This document shows positions 1 through 10,752 of a stretch of 64,000 bases of DNA, in pieces. The DNA is taken from NCBI GenBank assembly GCA_022843145.1, contig JALHOF010000018.1:1-64000 (forward strand). The letters are read 5' to 3'. The position numbers were made by a program, and so were the translations under genes. The notes beneath the pieces are model-generated. The model had not been told where the DNA came from and ran no database searches. It worked only from the letters and a program-made list of their open reading frames with translations. Within the stretch, counting starts at the first letter, position 1. Each line of letters opens with the position of its first letter. The stretch comes from Hyphomicrobium sp. Lineage in GTDB: Bacteria; Pseudomonadota; Alphaproteobacteria; Rhizobiales; Hyphomicrobiaceae.

Positions 1-376
1 TAGCCCCGCAGCTCACGGACATAAAACGCCACTAATGGCCATGCAGCGCTGTGCGGCCCCATGCATTCCCTCAGGCTTCCGCCCATTGCTCCTACCTGCG
101 GCCCTCACCGGATGCTTACTGTTTTCTAAATACTCGAACAATTGAATATACTGCCAAGGCTGGCATGCAACACGTCCGGACAGGATTGCACCCGTCACTG
201 TTTTGCAATTGCACTATTGCAATGCAGCAACGTTTTTGCTTGGCATACGACCTTCGTCGCACCTAAGGTCGGGACTATCGGTGACGTCACCGTGGTGGCA
301 CCGACGCTGAACTGCTGGTCAGACGAACAAGGCCCCCCGCTTCGCTCGCAGGCCGGCAACACATGGAGAGGCAACG
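1..376. other. Upstream non-coding region with a perfect palindrome
   Basis: I find no convincing gene here; the open frames on both strands lack family resemblance and good ribosome binding sites. Two dyads are visible. CGGTGACGTCACCG at 279-292 is a perfect 14-base palindrome. ACCTT and AAGGT at about 250-269 form a looser one. They lie 85-125 bases before the tiny ORF at 377, so they could be operators for it, but this is inference from position only. Confidence 0.4.
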
Positions 377-460
377 ATGGAATTGAAATTGCGGATGAAC
401 GTGCTCGCAGCACTCATGTCATTCGGGTTCATCGCTGCGGTCGCTCTCGGAATGGTGTGA
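377..460 (+). CDS. Tiny predicted membrane peptide (27 aa)
   Basis: This 27-residue frame starts with ATG eight bases after a GGAGAGG-like ribosome binding site. The first eight residues carry Lys and Arg (MELKLRMN). They are followed by one hydrophobic stretch of about 18 residues rich in Ala, Leu, Phe and Val, which is enough for a single membrane span. A strong hairpin terminator lies 65 bases downstream, so the peptide has its own compact transcription unit. No family is recognised. It could be a small membrane regulator or simply a chance frame; the binding site, the charge pattern and the terminator favour a real gene. Confidence 0.5.
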   Translation: MELKLRMNVLAALMSFGFIAAVALGMV

Positions 461-525
461 TCGCGACTGCCCGCGGGCGTGGAGCCCGTGCGACACGAGC
501 TTGTAAGCGTAAGACGTGATTTCGA

Positions 526-559
526 GGCGCCGGTTCTCCCCCCGAGACCGGCGCCTTTT
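526..559 (+). terminator. Rho-independent terminator
   Basis: GGCGCCGGT pairs perfectly with ACCGGCGCC across a 12-base loop and is followed directly by TTTT. It would end the transcript of the tiny ORF at 377-460. The convergent gene at 580-918 ends 20 bases further on, but the T run is on the plus strand only. Confidence 0.85.
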
Positions 560-579
560 CATGTCGGCACGTCAGAAGC

Positions 580-918
580 TCAGCGGCGGAACATGTAGCC
601 GAGAATCGCACCCAGCAGCGGCAGGAACATGCGGTCGAATTTGAACGGGATCGCCGACATCACCTGCGGAATGAACAGCAGCCCCGCGAAAATCAGCGCG
701 AACACCAGCGCGGTCGCCAGCGTCGCCGTCGACGGCATGCGCACGTCCTTCAGCACCAGCGACCCGATGACGCCGACGAGCCATACGATCACCGCGAACA
801 CCGCCGCGTGGATGAACGTCTTCGGATCGCCGGAAACCGGAATGTACTTGAGGACCTGCGGCGCGCCGAGCCATGCCGCTGCGATCTGCAGCGCCGCCAG
901 TACCAGATAACCGATCAT
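580..918 (-). CDS. Conserved-type four-helix membrane protein, unknown function
   Basis: This 112-residue protein starts with ATG eight or so bases after GGGGAGG. It is almost entirely hydrophobic, with about four predicted membrane segments at residues 1-20, 35-57, 65-85 and 90-108. A short polar loop carries SGDPKTF after the first helix, and the C-terminus ends in MFRR, which suggests a cytoplasmic tail. No catalytic motif is visible. It lies downstream of metH on the same strand with 120 bases between, so it could be cotranscribed, but nothing ties it to methionine metabolism. Confidence 0.75.
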   Translation of the reverse strand: MIGYLVLAALQIAAAWLGAPQVLKYIPVSGDPKTFIHAAVFAVIVWLVGVIGSLVLKDVRMPSTATLATALVFALIFAGLLFIPQVMSAIPFKFDRMFLPLLGAILGYMFRR

Positions 919-1039
919 GCTTGCCTCCCCGTGAACGTGGACGGCCCACCACCGCGCCGCCCGCTTCCCGGGCTTGTCCTAGCACGGGGAACCGGCGCCG
1001 GTCATCGGGGATAACCCAGGCACGAATTGGCCATGCCCA

Positions 1040-3757
<2,718 letters not shown>

Positions 3758-4189
3758 TTGCTTTTCCGGTTCACTCTCAACTTGCTCGACTACGCCTCTC
3801 CCCTCGGGGGAGAGGCCGGCGCGTTTCGCGCCGGGTGAGGGGGCGGGCCGCTGGCCCAACTCCAAGTAAATGGCTTCGACTACTCCGTCGATATTATTGA
3901 GCACGTCTCCATTCCAATAGCGGAGGACGCGAACGCCCTCGGAGCCGAGGAATACTGTCCGTGCTTCATCATGCGACTTGCGCACCTCGGCATGTTGCCC
4001 TCCGTCGACCTCGATCACCAGCTTGGCGTCGGCACAATAGAAGTCCAAGACATAGGGGCCAAAGGGCACTTGCCTGCGAAACTTCCAACCGCCGATATGC
4101 CTGTCCCTCAACCGCGACCAAAGCACCCGCTCGGCATCAGTTGGGTTCCGCCGCAGCTGTCTGGCCAGCACTTTACGACCCGGCCGCAT
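3758..4189 (-). CDS. DUF559 (endonuclease-like) domain, in frame with metH and lacking its own stop
   Basis: About 120 residues match the DUF559 pattern of Vsr-like and restriction-like small nucleases. An Arg-rich start is followed by [41 protein letters not shown] and VRVLRYWN. The acidic and Gln-His residues of the putative active site are present (E about 60, D 62, Q-H 65-66). After residue 110 the frame reads through a palindromic repeat ([16 protein letters not shown]) and continues without a stop into metH. Stand-alone family members normally end around here. Either a stop was lost or the gene recruits metH translation. Copies of the repeat lie on both sides in inverted orientation. 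Confidence 0.65.
3795..3846. repeat. Palindromic repeat element, copy A
   Basis: CCTCTCCCC and GGGGGAGAGG form a near-perfect hairpin at 3795-3815. A second hairpin follows, CCGGCGCG-TTT-CGCGCCGG at 3816-3834, and then GTGAGGGGGCGG. It resembles the short palindromic elements often found near DUF559 genes in alphaproteobacteria. It is translated as part of the open frame that links DUF559 to metH. Confidence 0.75.
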
Positions 4190-4200
4190 CGCCGCTACGC

Positions 4201-4240
4201 CCCCTCACCCTAACCCTCTCCCCCAAGGGGAGAGGGGAAG
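4201..4240. repeat. Palindromic repeat element, copy B (inverted relative to copy A)
   Basis: CCTCTCCCC at 4216-4224 pairs with GGGGAGAGG at 4228-4236, and the flank reads CCCCCTCACCC. Read on the minus strand it has the same order as copy A on the plus strand: hairpin, then GTGAGGGGGCG. The two copies are therefore inverted around the DUF559 frame. Confidence 0.75.
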
Positions 4241-4248
4241 TGTCTTCA

Positions 4249-4764
4249 CTAGTCGGTCCAGCGTGCGACGGGCCTTGGTTGAAGGAGCAGCGCATGCTCC
4301 CATCGAAGAAGCCTCGTGGTCATCACTGAAACGCTCAACACAAAAAGGCCTCGGTGTGAAATCTGTTCCCTCGAGATACTCTGAGGCAACTTTGTGTACC
4401 TCAGCCTCTCACAGAGGTCCCCCACGCCTTGAGTGTTGAATGTCGCTTCGAAATCGTGGGCGAACTTGTTTCGAATTTTTCGAAGCAAGTCACACTCAGA
4501 GCGCTCATCACACGTTATTTGGCCTAACGCATGAGCAAGTCGAAGTCTCACTGACAATGTGCCAATCGGAGCAATCGCTCCACGCAGCAACCCGACTGAA
4601 TCCGATCGCTCGGTGAAAGCGGCAGCCAGCATCCGTCCAAATAGATCTTCCATATAGGCGCATGACACCAATGCAACGCCACGGTCGCTCTCACGATTGA
4701 GCGCGCCAAGGAAGCGCTCAAGTTCGGCCATTCGCCGCTGATCCTCTTCTGGGCCCAGAGCCAT
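4249..4764 (-). CDS. MltR-like (mannitol operon repressor family) protein
   Basis: The 171-residue protein has the layout of the MltR family. It contains RGVALVSCAYMEDLFGRML, then a segment like IAPIGTLSVRLRLAHALG, then LLRKIRNKFAHDFEATF. The conserved KIRNxFAH signature is also seen in related DUF4145-like and HEPN-like helical proteins. I placed the start at the ATG at 4764, immediately after GGGGGGA and 9 bases after the stop of the MetH N-terminal module. A GTG at 4773 is the alternative. It sits inside the metH operon between the two MetH halves. Members outside the mannitol operon have no settled role; a HEPN-like RNA-related function is possible but not shown. Confidence 0.7.
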   Translation of the reverse strand: MALGPEEDQRRMAELERFLGALNRESDRGVALVSCAYMEDLFGRMLAAAFTERSDSVGLLRGAIAPIGTLSVRLRLAHALGQITCDERSECDLLRKIRNKFAHDFEATFNTQGVGDLCERLRYTKLPQSISREQISHRGLFVLSVSVMTTRLLRWEHALLLQPRPVARWTD

Positions 4765-4773
4765 TCCCCCCAC

Positions 4774-5835
4774 TCACCCCGCCACGAAGGGTTCGAGGCC
4801 GGAGAGGCGCATCTTGGGTTCGATCCTTGGCAACTGGCGCGGCTCGTACTTGGCGACATGCTGAGCGACGTGCTGGATATGGTCGGGCGTCGAACCGCAG
4901 CAGCCGCCGACGATGTTGACGATGCCGTCCTTCGCCCACGGCTCGATCTGGCAGGCCATCTCCTGCCCGGTTTCGTCGTACTCGCCCATCGCATTCGGGA
5001 GGCCCGCGTTCGGATATGCCGAGATGCGGACATCGGCGATGTGCGAGAGATCAGCGAGGTACGGCCGCATCAACTCCGCGCCGAGCGCGCAGTTGAGCCC
5101 GATCGAAAAAGGCTTCAGATGCCGCATCGAGTACCAGAAGGCCTCCGCCGTCTGGCCCGACAGCGTGCGGCCGGACCGGTCGGTGATCGTGCCGGAAATC
5201 ATGATCGGCAACTCGATCCCCATCTCCTCGAACACTTCGAGCGTGGCGAAGCCCGCCGCCTTGGCGTTCAACGTATCGAAGATCGTCTCGATCAGAATGA
5301 TGTCCGACCCGCCCTCGATCAGCGCGCGCACCTGTTCCTTGTAGGCGGTGCGCAACTCGTCGAAATCGACGTTGCGGAAGCCGGGATCGTTCACCTTGGG
5401 TGAGATCGACGCCGTGCGGTTGGTCGGACCGACGGCGCCCGCGACGAAGCGCGGCTTCTCCGGCGTCAACTTCGAATACTTGTCCGCCGCCGCGCGGGCG
5501 AGCTTGGCCGCGGCGAGGTTCATCTCATAACTCAGGGCCTCCATGCCGTAGTCGGCCATCGAGATCACCTGTGCGTTAAAGGTGTTGGTCTCGATGATAT
5601 CGGCGCCGGCAGCGAGATACTGCTCGTGGATGTCCTGGATGATCTTGGGCTGTGTAAGGACCAGCAGATCGTTGTTACCCTTGACGTCCTGCTTCCAGTC
5701 CTTGAACCGCGCCCCGCGATACTCGGCCTCGCCCAGCTTGTGCCGCTGGATCATGGTGCCCATCGCGCCGTCGATGATCAGGATCCGCTCGCTCGCGGCC
5801 TTTTCGAGCAACTTGGCGCTCGCAATTGTCTTCAT
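4774..5835 (-). CDS. metH: Methionine synthase, homocysteine S-methyltransferase module (split MetH)
   Basis: This 353-residue protein is the zinc-dependent homocysteine-binding module of MetH. It transfers the methyl group from methylcobalamin to homocysteine. The zinc ligands are visible as Cys249 (GLNCALG) and Cys312-Cys313 ([11 protein letters not shown]). The N-terminal DGAMGTMIQ motif and [11 protein letters not shown] are typical. It ends in [11 protein letters not shown], the point where the full-length enzyme would continue into the folate module found at 3757. It follows metF by 35 bases in the same operon. A short betaine- or S-methylmethionine-type methyltransferase is unlikely, given the close match to the MetH N-terminus and the nearby remainder. 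Confidence 0.93.
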   Translation of the reverse strand: MKTIASAKLLEKAASERILIIDGAMGTMIQRHKLGEAEYRGARFKDWKQDVKGNNDLLVLTQPKIIQDIHEQYLAAGADIIETNTFNAQVISMADYGMEALSYEMNLAAAKLARAAADKYSKLTPEKPRFVAGAVGPTNRTASISPKVNDPGFRNVDFDELRTAYKEQVRALIEGGSDIILIETIFDTLNAKAAGFATLEVFEEMGIELPIMISGTITDRSGRTLSGQTAEAFWYSMRHLKPFSIGLNCALGAELMRPYLADLSHIADVRISAYPNAGLPNAMGEYDETGQEMACQIEPWAKDGIVNIVGGCCGSTPDHIQHVAQHVAKYEPRQLPRIEPKMRLSGLEPFVAG

Positions 5836-5870
5836 GTGTCGAACTCTCTCTTGCGGCTCACAGCTACGGC

Positions 5871-6791
5871 TCAGGCCGCTGCGTCGGCGATCTTGGCGGA
5901 CTGCACCGGCCGGATACCCAGCAAGTGGCAGACGGCGTACACCAGATCGGCGCGGTTTAGCGTGTAGAAATGGAATTTCTTGATGCCCTCGTCGACGAGC
6001 GACATGACCTGGTCGTGCGCGACCGCGACCGCCACCATCTGCGTGGTCAACGGATCGTTCTCCAGACCATCGAACCGGCGCGTCAACCAGGCCGGCATGG
6101 TCGCGCCGGTTTTCGACGCAAACCCGGACACCTGCTTGTAGTTGTGGATCGGCACGATACCCGGCATCACCGGCACCCAGATGCCGGCGGCACGCACGCG
6201 CTCGAGGAAGCGCAGGTAGTGTGCGCTGTCAAACACGAACTGCGTGATGATGCGATCGGCTCCGGCGTCGATCTTGGCCTTCAAGTTCTCGATGTCGGCT
6301 TCGAAGGTCGGGCTCTCGGGATGCTTTTCCGGATAGCCCGCGACCGAGATCTCGAAATTTCCGATGCGCTTCAATCCGGCCACGAGATCGGCCGCGTTCA
6401 CATAGCCATCCGGATGCGGCTCATAGCGCGTGCCGACGCCGGCCGCCGGATCACCGCGCAGGGCGACGATGTGACGAACGCCCGCATCCCAGTATGCGCG
6501 GGCGACGGCATCGACCTCGGCGCGCGAGGCGTTCACGCAAGTCAAATGCGCGGCCGGCCGCAGGTCGGTGCTGCGTACGATCCGCGCAACGGTCGCGTGC
6601 GTGCGCTCGCGCGTCGAACCTCCGGCGCCGTAGGTGACAGAGACGAACTCGGGCCGCAGCGGCGCGAGACGCCCGATGCACTGCCACAGCGCCTCTTCCA
6701 TCTTCTCCGTCTTCGGCGGGAAGAATTCGAACGAGACGTCGATCTCTCCAGCGCCCAGAAGGCGGCTCTTGCGTTCCTTATTGTCGGCCAT
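5871..6791 (-). CDS. metF: 5,10-methylenetetrahydrofolate reductase
   Basis: MetF reduces methylene-tetrahydrofolate to methyl-tetrahydrofolate with an FAD cofactor and supplies the methyl donor for MetH. The 306-residue protein shows the family pattern: [14 protein letters not shown] near the start, [60 protein letters not shown], and [10 protein letters not shown] with [12 protein letters not shown] near the end. The ATG at 6791 shares one base with the sahR stop (TGATG) and has GGAG eight bases upstream. A GTG one codon earlier is less likely. The gene is translationally coupled to sahR and lies just before the first MetH module. Confidence 0.96.
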   Translation of the reverse strand: MADNKERKSRLLGAGEIDVSFEFFPPKTEKMEEALWQCIGRLAPLRPEFVSVTYGAGGSTRERTHATVARIVRSTDLRPAAHLTCVNASRAEVDAVARAYWDAGVRHIVALRGDPAAGVGTRYEPHPDGYVNAADLVAGLKRIGNFEISVAGYPEKHPESPTFEADIENLKAKIDAGADRIITQFVFDSAHYLRFLERVRAAGIWVPVMPGIVPIHNYKQVSGFASKTGATMPAWLTRRFDGLENDPLTTQMVAVAVAHDQVMSLVDEGIKKFHFYTLNRADLVYAVCHLLGIRPVQSAKIADAAA

Positions 6792-7822
6792 CACCGAATC
6801 TCCTCGAGCGTGCGTTGTGTCTGGCGGCCCGTGTTGCCGGGCCTTGCGCGCTGCCGCGCCTGCCAGATCGTGACTGTGAGCATGTCCGTGTTCTTGTCTT
6901 GCGGAGGCGGAAGGGCGTGCGGGGGAAGCGGCTCCAATCCAGCCTCGGCGAGCCAGCCTTCGACGTGCTGGGTCGCAAACCCGAGACGCTCGTGAGCATG
7001 AGCGTCCCGCAAGAATTCCATCTCGTGGGGCGCGAAATCCACGATCAGCAACCGGCCTCCGGGCGCCAGCACACGCGCGGCCTCGCGGATCGCGGCGGCA
7101 GGATCTGCGAGATAGTGCAGCACCTGATGCATCACGACCGCGTCCGCCGAACCGTCGGGCATTGACAGGTCGTAGAGATCGCCATGGCGGAGTTGCGCCT
7201 TGGTCAGCCCCCTGCCTGAGAGGTTGGCACGGGCATAGGCGAGCATCGCCTGGCTGGCGTCGATGCCGACGCCGCGCTCATAACGGTCCGCCATCAGTTC
7301 GAGAACCCGGCCGGTACCGGTTCCGAGATCGACAAGCAGCTTGAACGGCCCTGCGCCGAGTGCCGCGCGGATTGCGGTTTCGACGTCCGCTTCCGAAACA
7401 TGCAAGGCCCGGATCCGATCCCAGTCAGCCGCGTGCGCATCGAAGTAGACCTGCGCCGCGGCCTCGCGTTCCCGCCTCAGCGCATCGGCCCGCTCGCGAT
7501 CACGCCGCAGCACGCTGTCGTTCGTATCGACTTCTGAAATCAACCGCATCGCCATGCGACCGGCTTCGCTGCGATCGGAAATATAGAAGTAAACCCAGCT
7601 GCCCTCCCGGACCCGTTCGACGAGGCCGGCTTCGACAAGCAGCTTGAGATGCCGACTGATGCGCGGCTGGCTCTGACCGAGGATCTGCGTCAAGTCCTTG
7701 ACGTTCAACTCGTTTGCCGCGAGCAGCATGAGAATGCGCAACCGCGTCGTCTCTGCGACGGCCTTGAGGCCGACGACGAGACGGCGGGGGTCGAGTTTGG
7801 TCGAGGGTGCGCCGCTATCCAT
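6791..7822 (-). CDS. sahR: SahR-type regulator: ArsR helix-turn-helix fused to a SAM methyltransferase domain
   Basis: The 343-residue protein joins an ArsR winged helix (residues about 15-100, with QSQPRISRHLKLLVEAGLVE as recognition region) to a class I methyltransferase fold (motif I DLGTGTG at 165-171, then GVGIDAS and LLIVDFAPHEMEFLR). SahR regulators of Proteobacteria repress methionine-cycle genes and respond to S-adenosylhomocysteine; alphaproteobacterial versions carry this fused domain. Here the gene is first in the operon with metF and metH. A 22-base dyad lies 9 bases before the start, consistent with autorepression. The methyltransferase domain probably serves ligand sensing, which is knowledge of the family and not visible in the sequence. 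Confidence 0.9.
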   Translation of the reverse strand: MDSGAPSTKLDPRRLVVGLKAVAETTRLRILMLLAANELNVKDLTQILGQSQPRISRHLKLLVEAGLVERVREGSWVYFYISDRSEAGRMAMRLISEVDTNDSVLRRDRERADALRREREAAAQVYFDAHAADWDRIRALHVSEADVETAIRAALGAGPFKLLVDLGTGTGRVLELMADRYERGVGIDASQAMLAYARANLSGRGLTKAQLRHGDLYDLSMPDGSADAVVMHQVLHYLADPAAAIREAARVLAPGGRLLIVDFAPHEMEFLRDAHAHERLGFATQHVEGWLAEAGLEPLPPHALPPPQDKNTDMLTVTIWQARQRARPGNTGRQTQRTLEEIR

Positions 7823-7830
7823 TCCCGCAG

Positions 7831-7852
7831 CATATAAACATATCTTTATGTG
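7831..7852 (-). promoter_or_regulatory. Candidate SahR operator
   Basis: ATAAA and TTTAT form an inverted repeat around CATATC (7834-7849). The dyad extends by two further matches at positions 7831-7832 and 7851-7852. From memory, SahR sites are AT-rich palindromes of the ATAAAGATATCTTTAT type, and this sequence differs in the centre. It lies 9 bases upstream of the sahR start in a GC-rich genome, so it would cover the promoter of the sahR-metF-metH operon. Confidence 0.7.
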
Positions 7853-8047
7853 TCAAGCGTGATTGAGCCTGCGTCTAACAATAGGTGTGCGCGAGCTATC
7901 ACGCCGCTTTGCACGCGGTCGGGCGCCCGGCGTCGCCCCGCATTGCGCTCTGATTGGACCGCTGCCGCTCCGAAACGAGCCGCCGCTTAACCGTGCGGTA
8001 ACGGCGACAGCCTAGGGTCGGGGTATCACGTCCTCGAAGGGGTTCCG

Positions 8048-8680
8048 ATGGCCAGGCATACGTTTGAAACGATCGACCCGCCCGCGCTCGTGTCATCACT
8101 CCCGGCGCGCATCGAGCAGTCGTCGCCGCGAATCCGGACAATCGTTTCGCTCGTCGCGCTGACCGTGGCCGCGATTGCGATCGTCGCGCCGTTCGCGGCC
8201 GTTTTCGCCCATCTCGTCGCAACACCGCACGCGCGCACGCTGATGATCGAGCAGCCGGGCAGCGTGCTGCAATTGGCTTTCGGCCTCGTCGTATGGACGG
8301 TGCTGCTCGGTGTGCCCGCCCAACGCTTGACCCGCCGCCTGACTGTGCGCCGTGTCGTCTCGCTCACGGCAGGCTATATCTCCGTCGAGGAAACGGGCCT
8401 ATTCGGTGCAACCGTTTGGACCTTGCCGACCTCGGCGTTCACCGGCCTTGCCCACCATGTCCGTGCCTCCGTTTCAGGCGTCCGACACGAACTGGTACTG
8501 AGACATGACGATCCGTCGCGGACGGTGCTGATCGCCCTTGCGCCACGCTTCACCCAATCCGACGTCGAACGCATCTGCTCGCTGCTCGACGTGAGAGAAA
8601 TTCCCGCCCGCATGCTCTACGAGCGGCGCCAACAGGCTTCGTCCGCGCCCTACCCCGCCTTGCGCTCGCAAACTGCATAA
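8048..8680 (+). CDS. Two-helix inner-membrane protein, unknown function
   Basis: The protein has 210 residues and starts five or so bases after GGGG. Two hydrophobic segments (about residues 33-57 and 73-92) are joined by a short periplasmic loop. A cytoplasmic domain of about 110 residues follows, with the pattern VEETGLFGATVWTLPTSAFTGL and later RHELVLRHDDPSRTVLIALAPRF. This two-helix plus soluble domain layout resembles small bacterial membrane proteins with a PH-like tail, but I cannot assign a family. It is transcribed divergently from sahR across 225 bases and could be exposed to the same operator region. Confidence 0.7.
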   Translation: MARHTFETIDPPALVSSLPARIEQSSPRIRTIVSLVALTVAAIAIVAPFAAVFAHLVATPHARTLMIEQPGSVLQLAFGLVVWTVLLGVPAQRLTRRLTVRRVVSLTAGYISVEETGLFGATVWTLPTSAFTGLAHHVRASVSGVRHELVLRHDDPSRTVLIALAPRFTQSDVERICSLLDVREIPARMLYERRQQASSAPYPALRSQTA

Positions 8681-8831
8681 GTCCAAACAGGCGAACGCAG
8701 ATCAGCCGCGTCCGTCTGCGCCTTTGACGACCCCAACTCGCCGTGCTTGTGTCTTGACTAGATCATAAATCGGACGGCTTTGGTGTGCACCGTCACACCT
8801 GAAAACCGCCCTCACATGGAGCCAAACGCCC

Positions 8832-9467
8832 ATGCCGTTTGCACGTCACGCTGCTCGCCGATCGAGCGCACTGTCTCATTCCGCGACCGTCCTCACCCTG
8901 GTCGACCCGCGATCTTGGGTTGCGGCCCTCGCCATGGTCCTGGGCCTGTTCGGCAGCATCGATCCAGTGCGCGCCGAGGCGCCGGCGACGTATCTGCAGC
9001 GCGTCGCCAACGAACTCGTCACCGCTTCGCGCACCAACTCGCAGCAGGCGTTCGCCGCCGTCATCCGTCGCCACGCCGACATCCCCCACATCGGCATGTC
9101 GTCGCTCGGCACCTACGCGCGGGTGCTGCCGTCGACCGATCGGCCGAGCTACTTCTCTGGTCTGATCAGCTTCATCGCCCGCTATGCCGCGACGAATTCG
9201 CCGAAGTATCCGGTCGCGTCCGCCGTCGCCATGTCGCAGACGACCGAGGACAGCAACGGCGTCTACGTCGATAGCCGCATCACCCTGCGCAGCGGCGAGA
9301 GCTATGATGTGCGTTGGTGGCTCGTCCGCAGCGGCGCGAGCTTCAAAGTTCGCGACGCGCAAGTCGTCGGGTTCTGGATGTCGCCGTTCCTGAAGAACCT
9401 GTTCGAGAACTACATCGGTGAGAACGGCGGCAACCCGAAAGCCCTGGTCGTCGCACTGAACCGCTGA
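8832..9467 (+). CDS. MlaC/Ttg2D-family lipid-binding protein
   Basis: This 211-residue exported protein has an N-terminal hydrophobic segment (residues about 28-44) ending near VRAEAP, a likely signal-peptidase site. The mature part follows the MlaC pattern of periplasmic phospholipid-binding proteins: a helical N-half with YLQRVANELV and YFSGLISFIARY, then beta-rich YVDSRITL, YDVRWWLVRSGASFKVRDAQVVGFWMSPFL and a C-terminal LFENYIGENGG. Proteins of this family ferry phospholipids or hopanoids between membranes together with an MlaFEDB transporter. No transporter gene is nearby, so this is an orphan partner. The start has GGAG about ten bases upstream. Confidence 0.82.
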   Translation: MPFARHAARRSSALSHSATVLTLVDPRSWVAALAMVLGLFGSIDPVRAEAPATYLQRVANELVTASRTNSQQAFAAVIRRHADIPHIGMSSLGTYARVLPSTDRPSYFSGLISFIARYAATNSPKYPVASAVAMSQTTEDSNGVYVDSRITLRSGESYDVRWWLVRSGASFKVRDAQVVGFWMSPFLKNLFENYIGENGGNPKALVVALNR

Positions 9468-9471
9468 TCGG

Positions 9472-10563
9472 CTATTTCACACTCCTGACGACGCGGAAGC
9501 CGGCATTCGGCACCGCGGACGCGTGCGCGATCGGCCTGCGGGCAGAGGGACGCCGCCATTGCGGCGCTTCCATCCCGGCGCCGTCCTTCAGGACATGCCG
9601 GTCGCAACGTGCGCCAGGCGCAAACGCCTCGCCATTGGGCGGCATGCGGCGCAGGTCGTCATCCCAGCAATCGGCGGTCAACTCCGCCACGCCGCCGCCA
9701 AGTCCCTGCAGGCCCCACGGGTGGTCGTTGTCCGACACCGCAAGGCCGACCCGGCTCAAACGCGCGCGTTCGGACCCGAACGTCGCGACGCCTGCCTCAC
9801 CCGCTTGTTCGGCGCGCGCCGCGTACTCCCATTCCGCCGCAGACGGCAGCCGGTAGCTCTTTCCTGTCACGCGGCGCAGCCACGCCACGTAGGCCAAGGC
9901 ATCGTCATGGCTGACGCACGTCGCCGCCGTGACCAGCGCCATATCACCACCAGAGTCGCAGCGTCGGATTTTACGCCCCGTCGCATTGGTGAATGCACGA
10001 TATTCCGCAGCCGAGACCTCAGCGCGGCCCATCATGAAGCCCGGCCAGATCCGCACCACGGTTTGCGGAAACTCGGCCCGCGTGGCCGCGCCATCTCCGT
10101 TATCCGCACCGACGCGTGACGTGCCAGCAGGCACAAGCACCAGTTCGGGGCACGCCTCACAGTCGCGAAGTTTGTCGCCGGCCGACGGCCCCAAATCGCG
10201 CGGGGCCTTGAACGCCGTGACGAACATCCGCTCGAGGCGTTCTGACGCGGTGTCCTCTTCCGCAAAACGCGTCTTCTTCTCTTCGACGACGTAATCGACC
10301 TCATCCTGCTGGTCCTCGTCGCCGGTCCGCACATAGGCGGTCCGGGTCTGCTTCTTCTTCGCCGGCTTGCCTTGCAACTCCCACGTCATCGTCGGCCATT
10401 CGCCGGCCTTCGGCGGATCCCGAACCAGGGCAGCGATCGCCGCCGTCACGGTGGCGATCGAAGCCAATGCCATCGCCCGCTTAAAGCGGATGTTCGTCCC
10501 GAGTTCCGCCAGGAGGACGAGCACGAACGTCAACACGAACATGCCGACCATGAGAAGTTGCAT
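9472..10563 (-). CDS. Membrane-anchored formylglycine-generating-enzyme-like (SUMF1 fold) protein
   Basis: From the ATG at 10563 the protein has 363 residues. Two membrane helices lie at residues 1-19 and 28-46, then a charged linker (KKKQTRT, EEKKTRFAEEDTASERLERM). A C-terminal FGE-sulfatase domain starts at LVLVPAGTSRVG and contains MGRAEVSAAEYRAF, the conserved DDALAYVAWLRRVTGKSYRLPSAAEWEYAARA, GVAELTADCWDD and AGFRVVRS. The active-site cysteine pair of true formylglycine-generating enzymes is not visible near the C-terminus and the RGGSW-type segment is absent. A binding or structural role is more likely than sulfatase activation. The longer frame to 10677 has no family support. Confidence 0.8.
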   Translation of the reverse strand: MQLLMVGMFVLTFVLVLLAELGTNIRFKRAMALASIATVTAAIAALVRDPPKAGEWPTMTWELQGKPAKKKQTRTAYVRTGDEDQQDEVDYVVEEKKTRFAEEDTASERLERMFVTAFKAPRDLGPSAGDKLRDCEACPELVLVPAGTSRVGADNGDGAATRAEFPQTVVRIWPGFMMGRAEVSAAEYRAFTNATGRKIRRCDSGGDMALVTAATCVSHDDALAYVAWLRRVTGKSYRLPSAAEWEYAARAEQAGEAGVATFGSERARLSRVGLAVSDNDHPWGLQGLGGGVAELTADCWDDDLRRMPPNGEAFAPGARCDRHVLKDGAGMEAPQWRRPSARRPIAHASAVPNAGFRVVRSVK

Positions 10564-10752
10564 TGACGACTGCACGCGCGCTCTCCCTTGGAGAAATCCA
10601 ATGCGGCAGCCTTCGCGGCCGGCGTCGCGCGCCGGGGAAAACTGCCGCCGGCTGACGAATTGCAATGACCGGGCCAATTGTCAGATCGACGAGACCGCGA
10701 GGAAAAGAACCGCAACCGGCCCTGGCTTAGCCGCCCGACCAGTCCGCTCGCC

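Noticed and set aside
7823-8047. SAM-II or SAH riboswitch before the methionine operon
   Set aside because: No pseudoknot-like conserved core was visible and the leader before sahR is too short.
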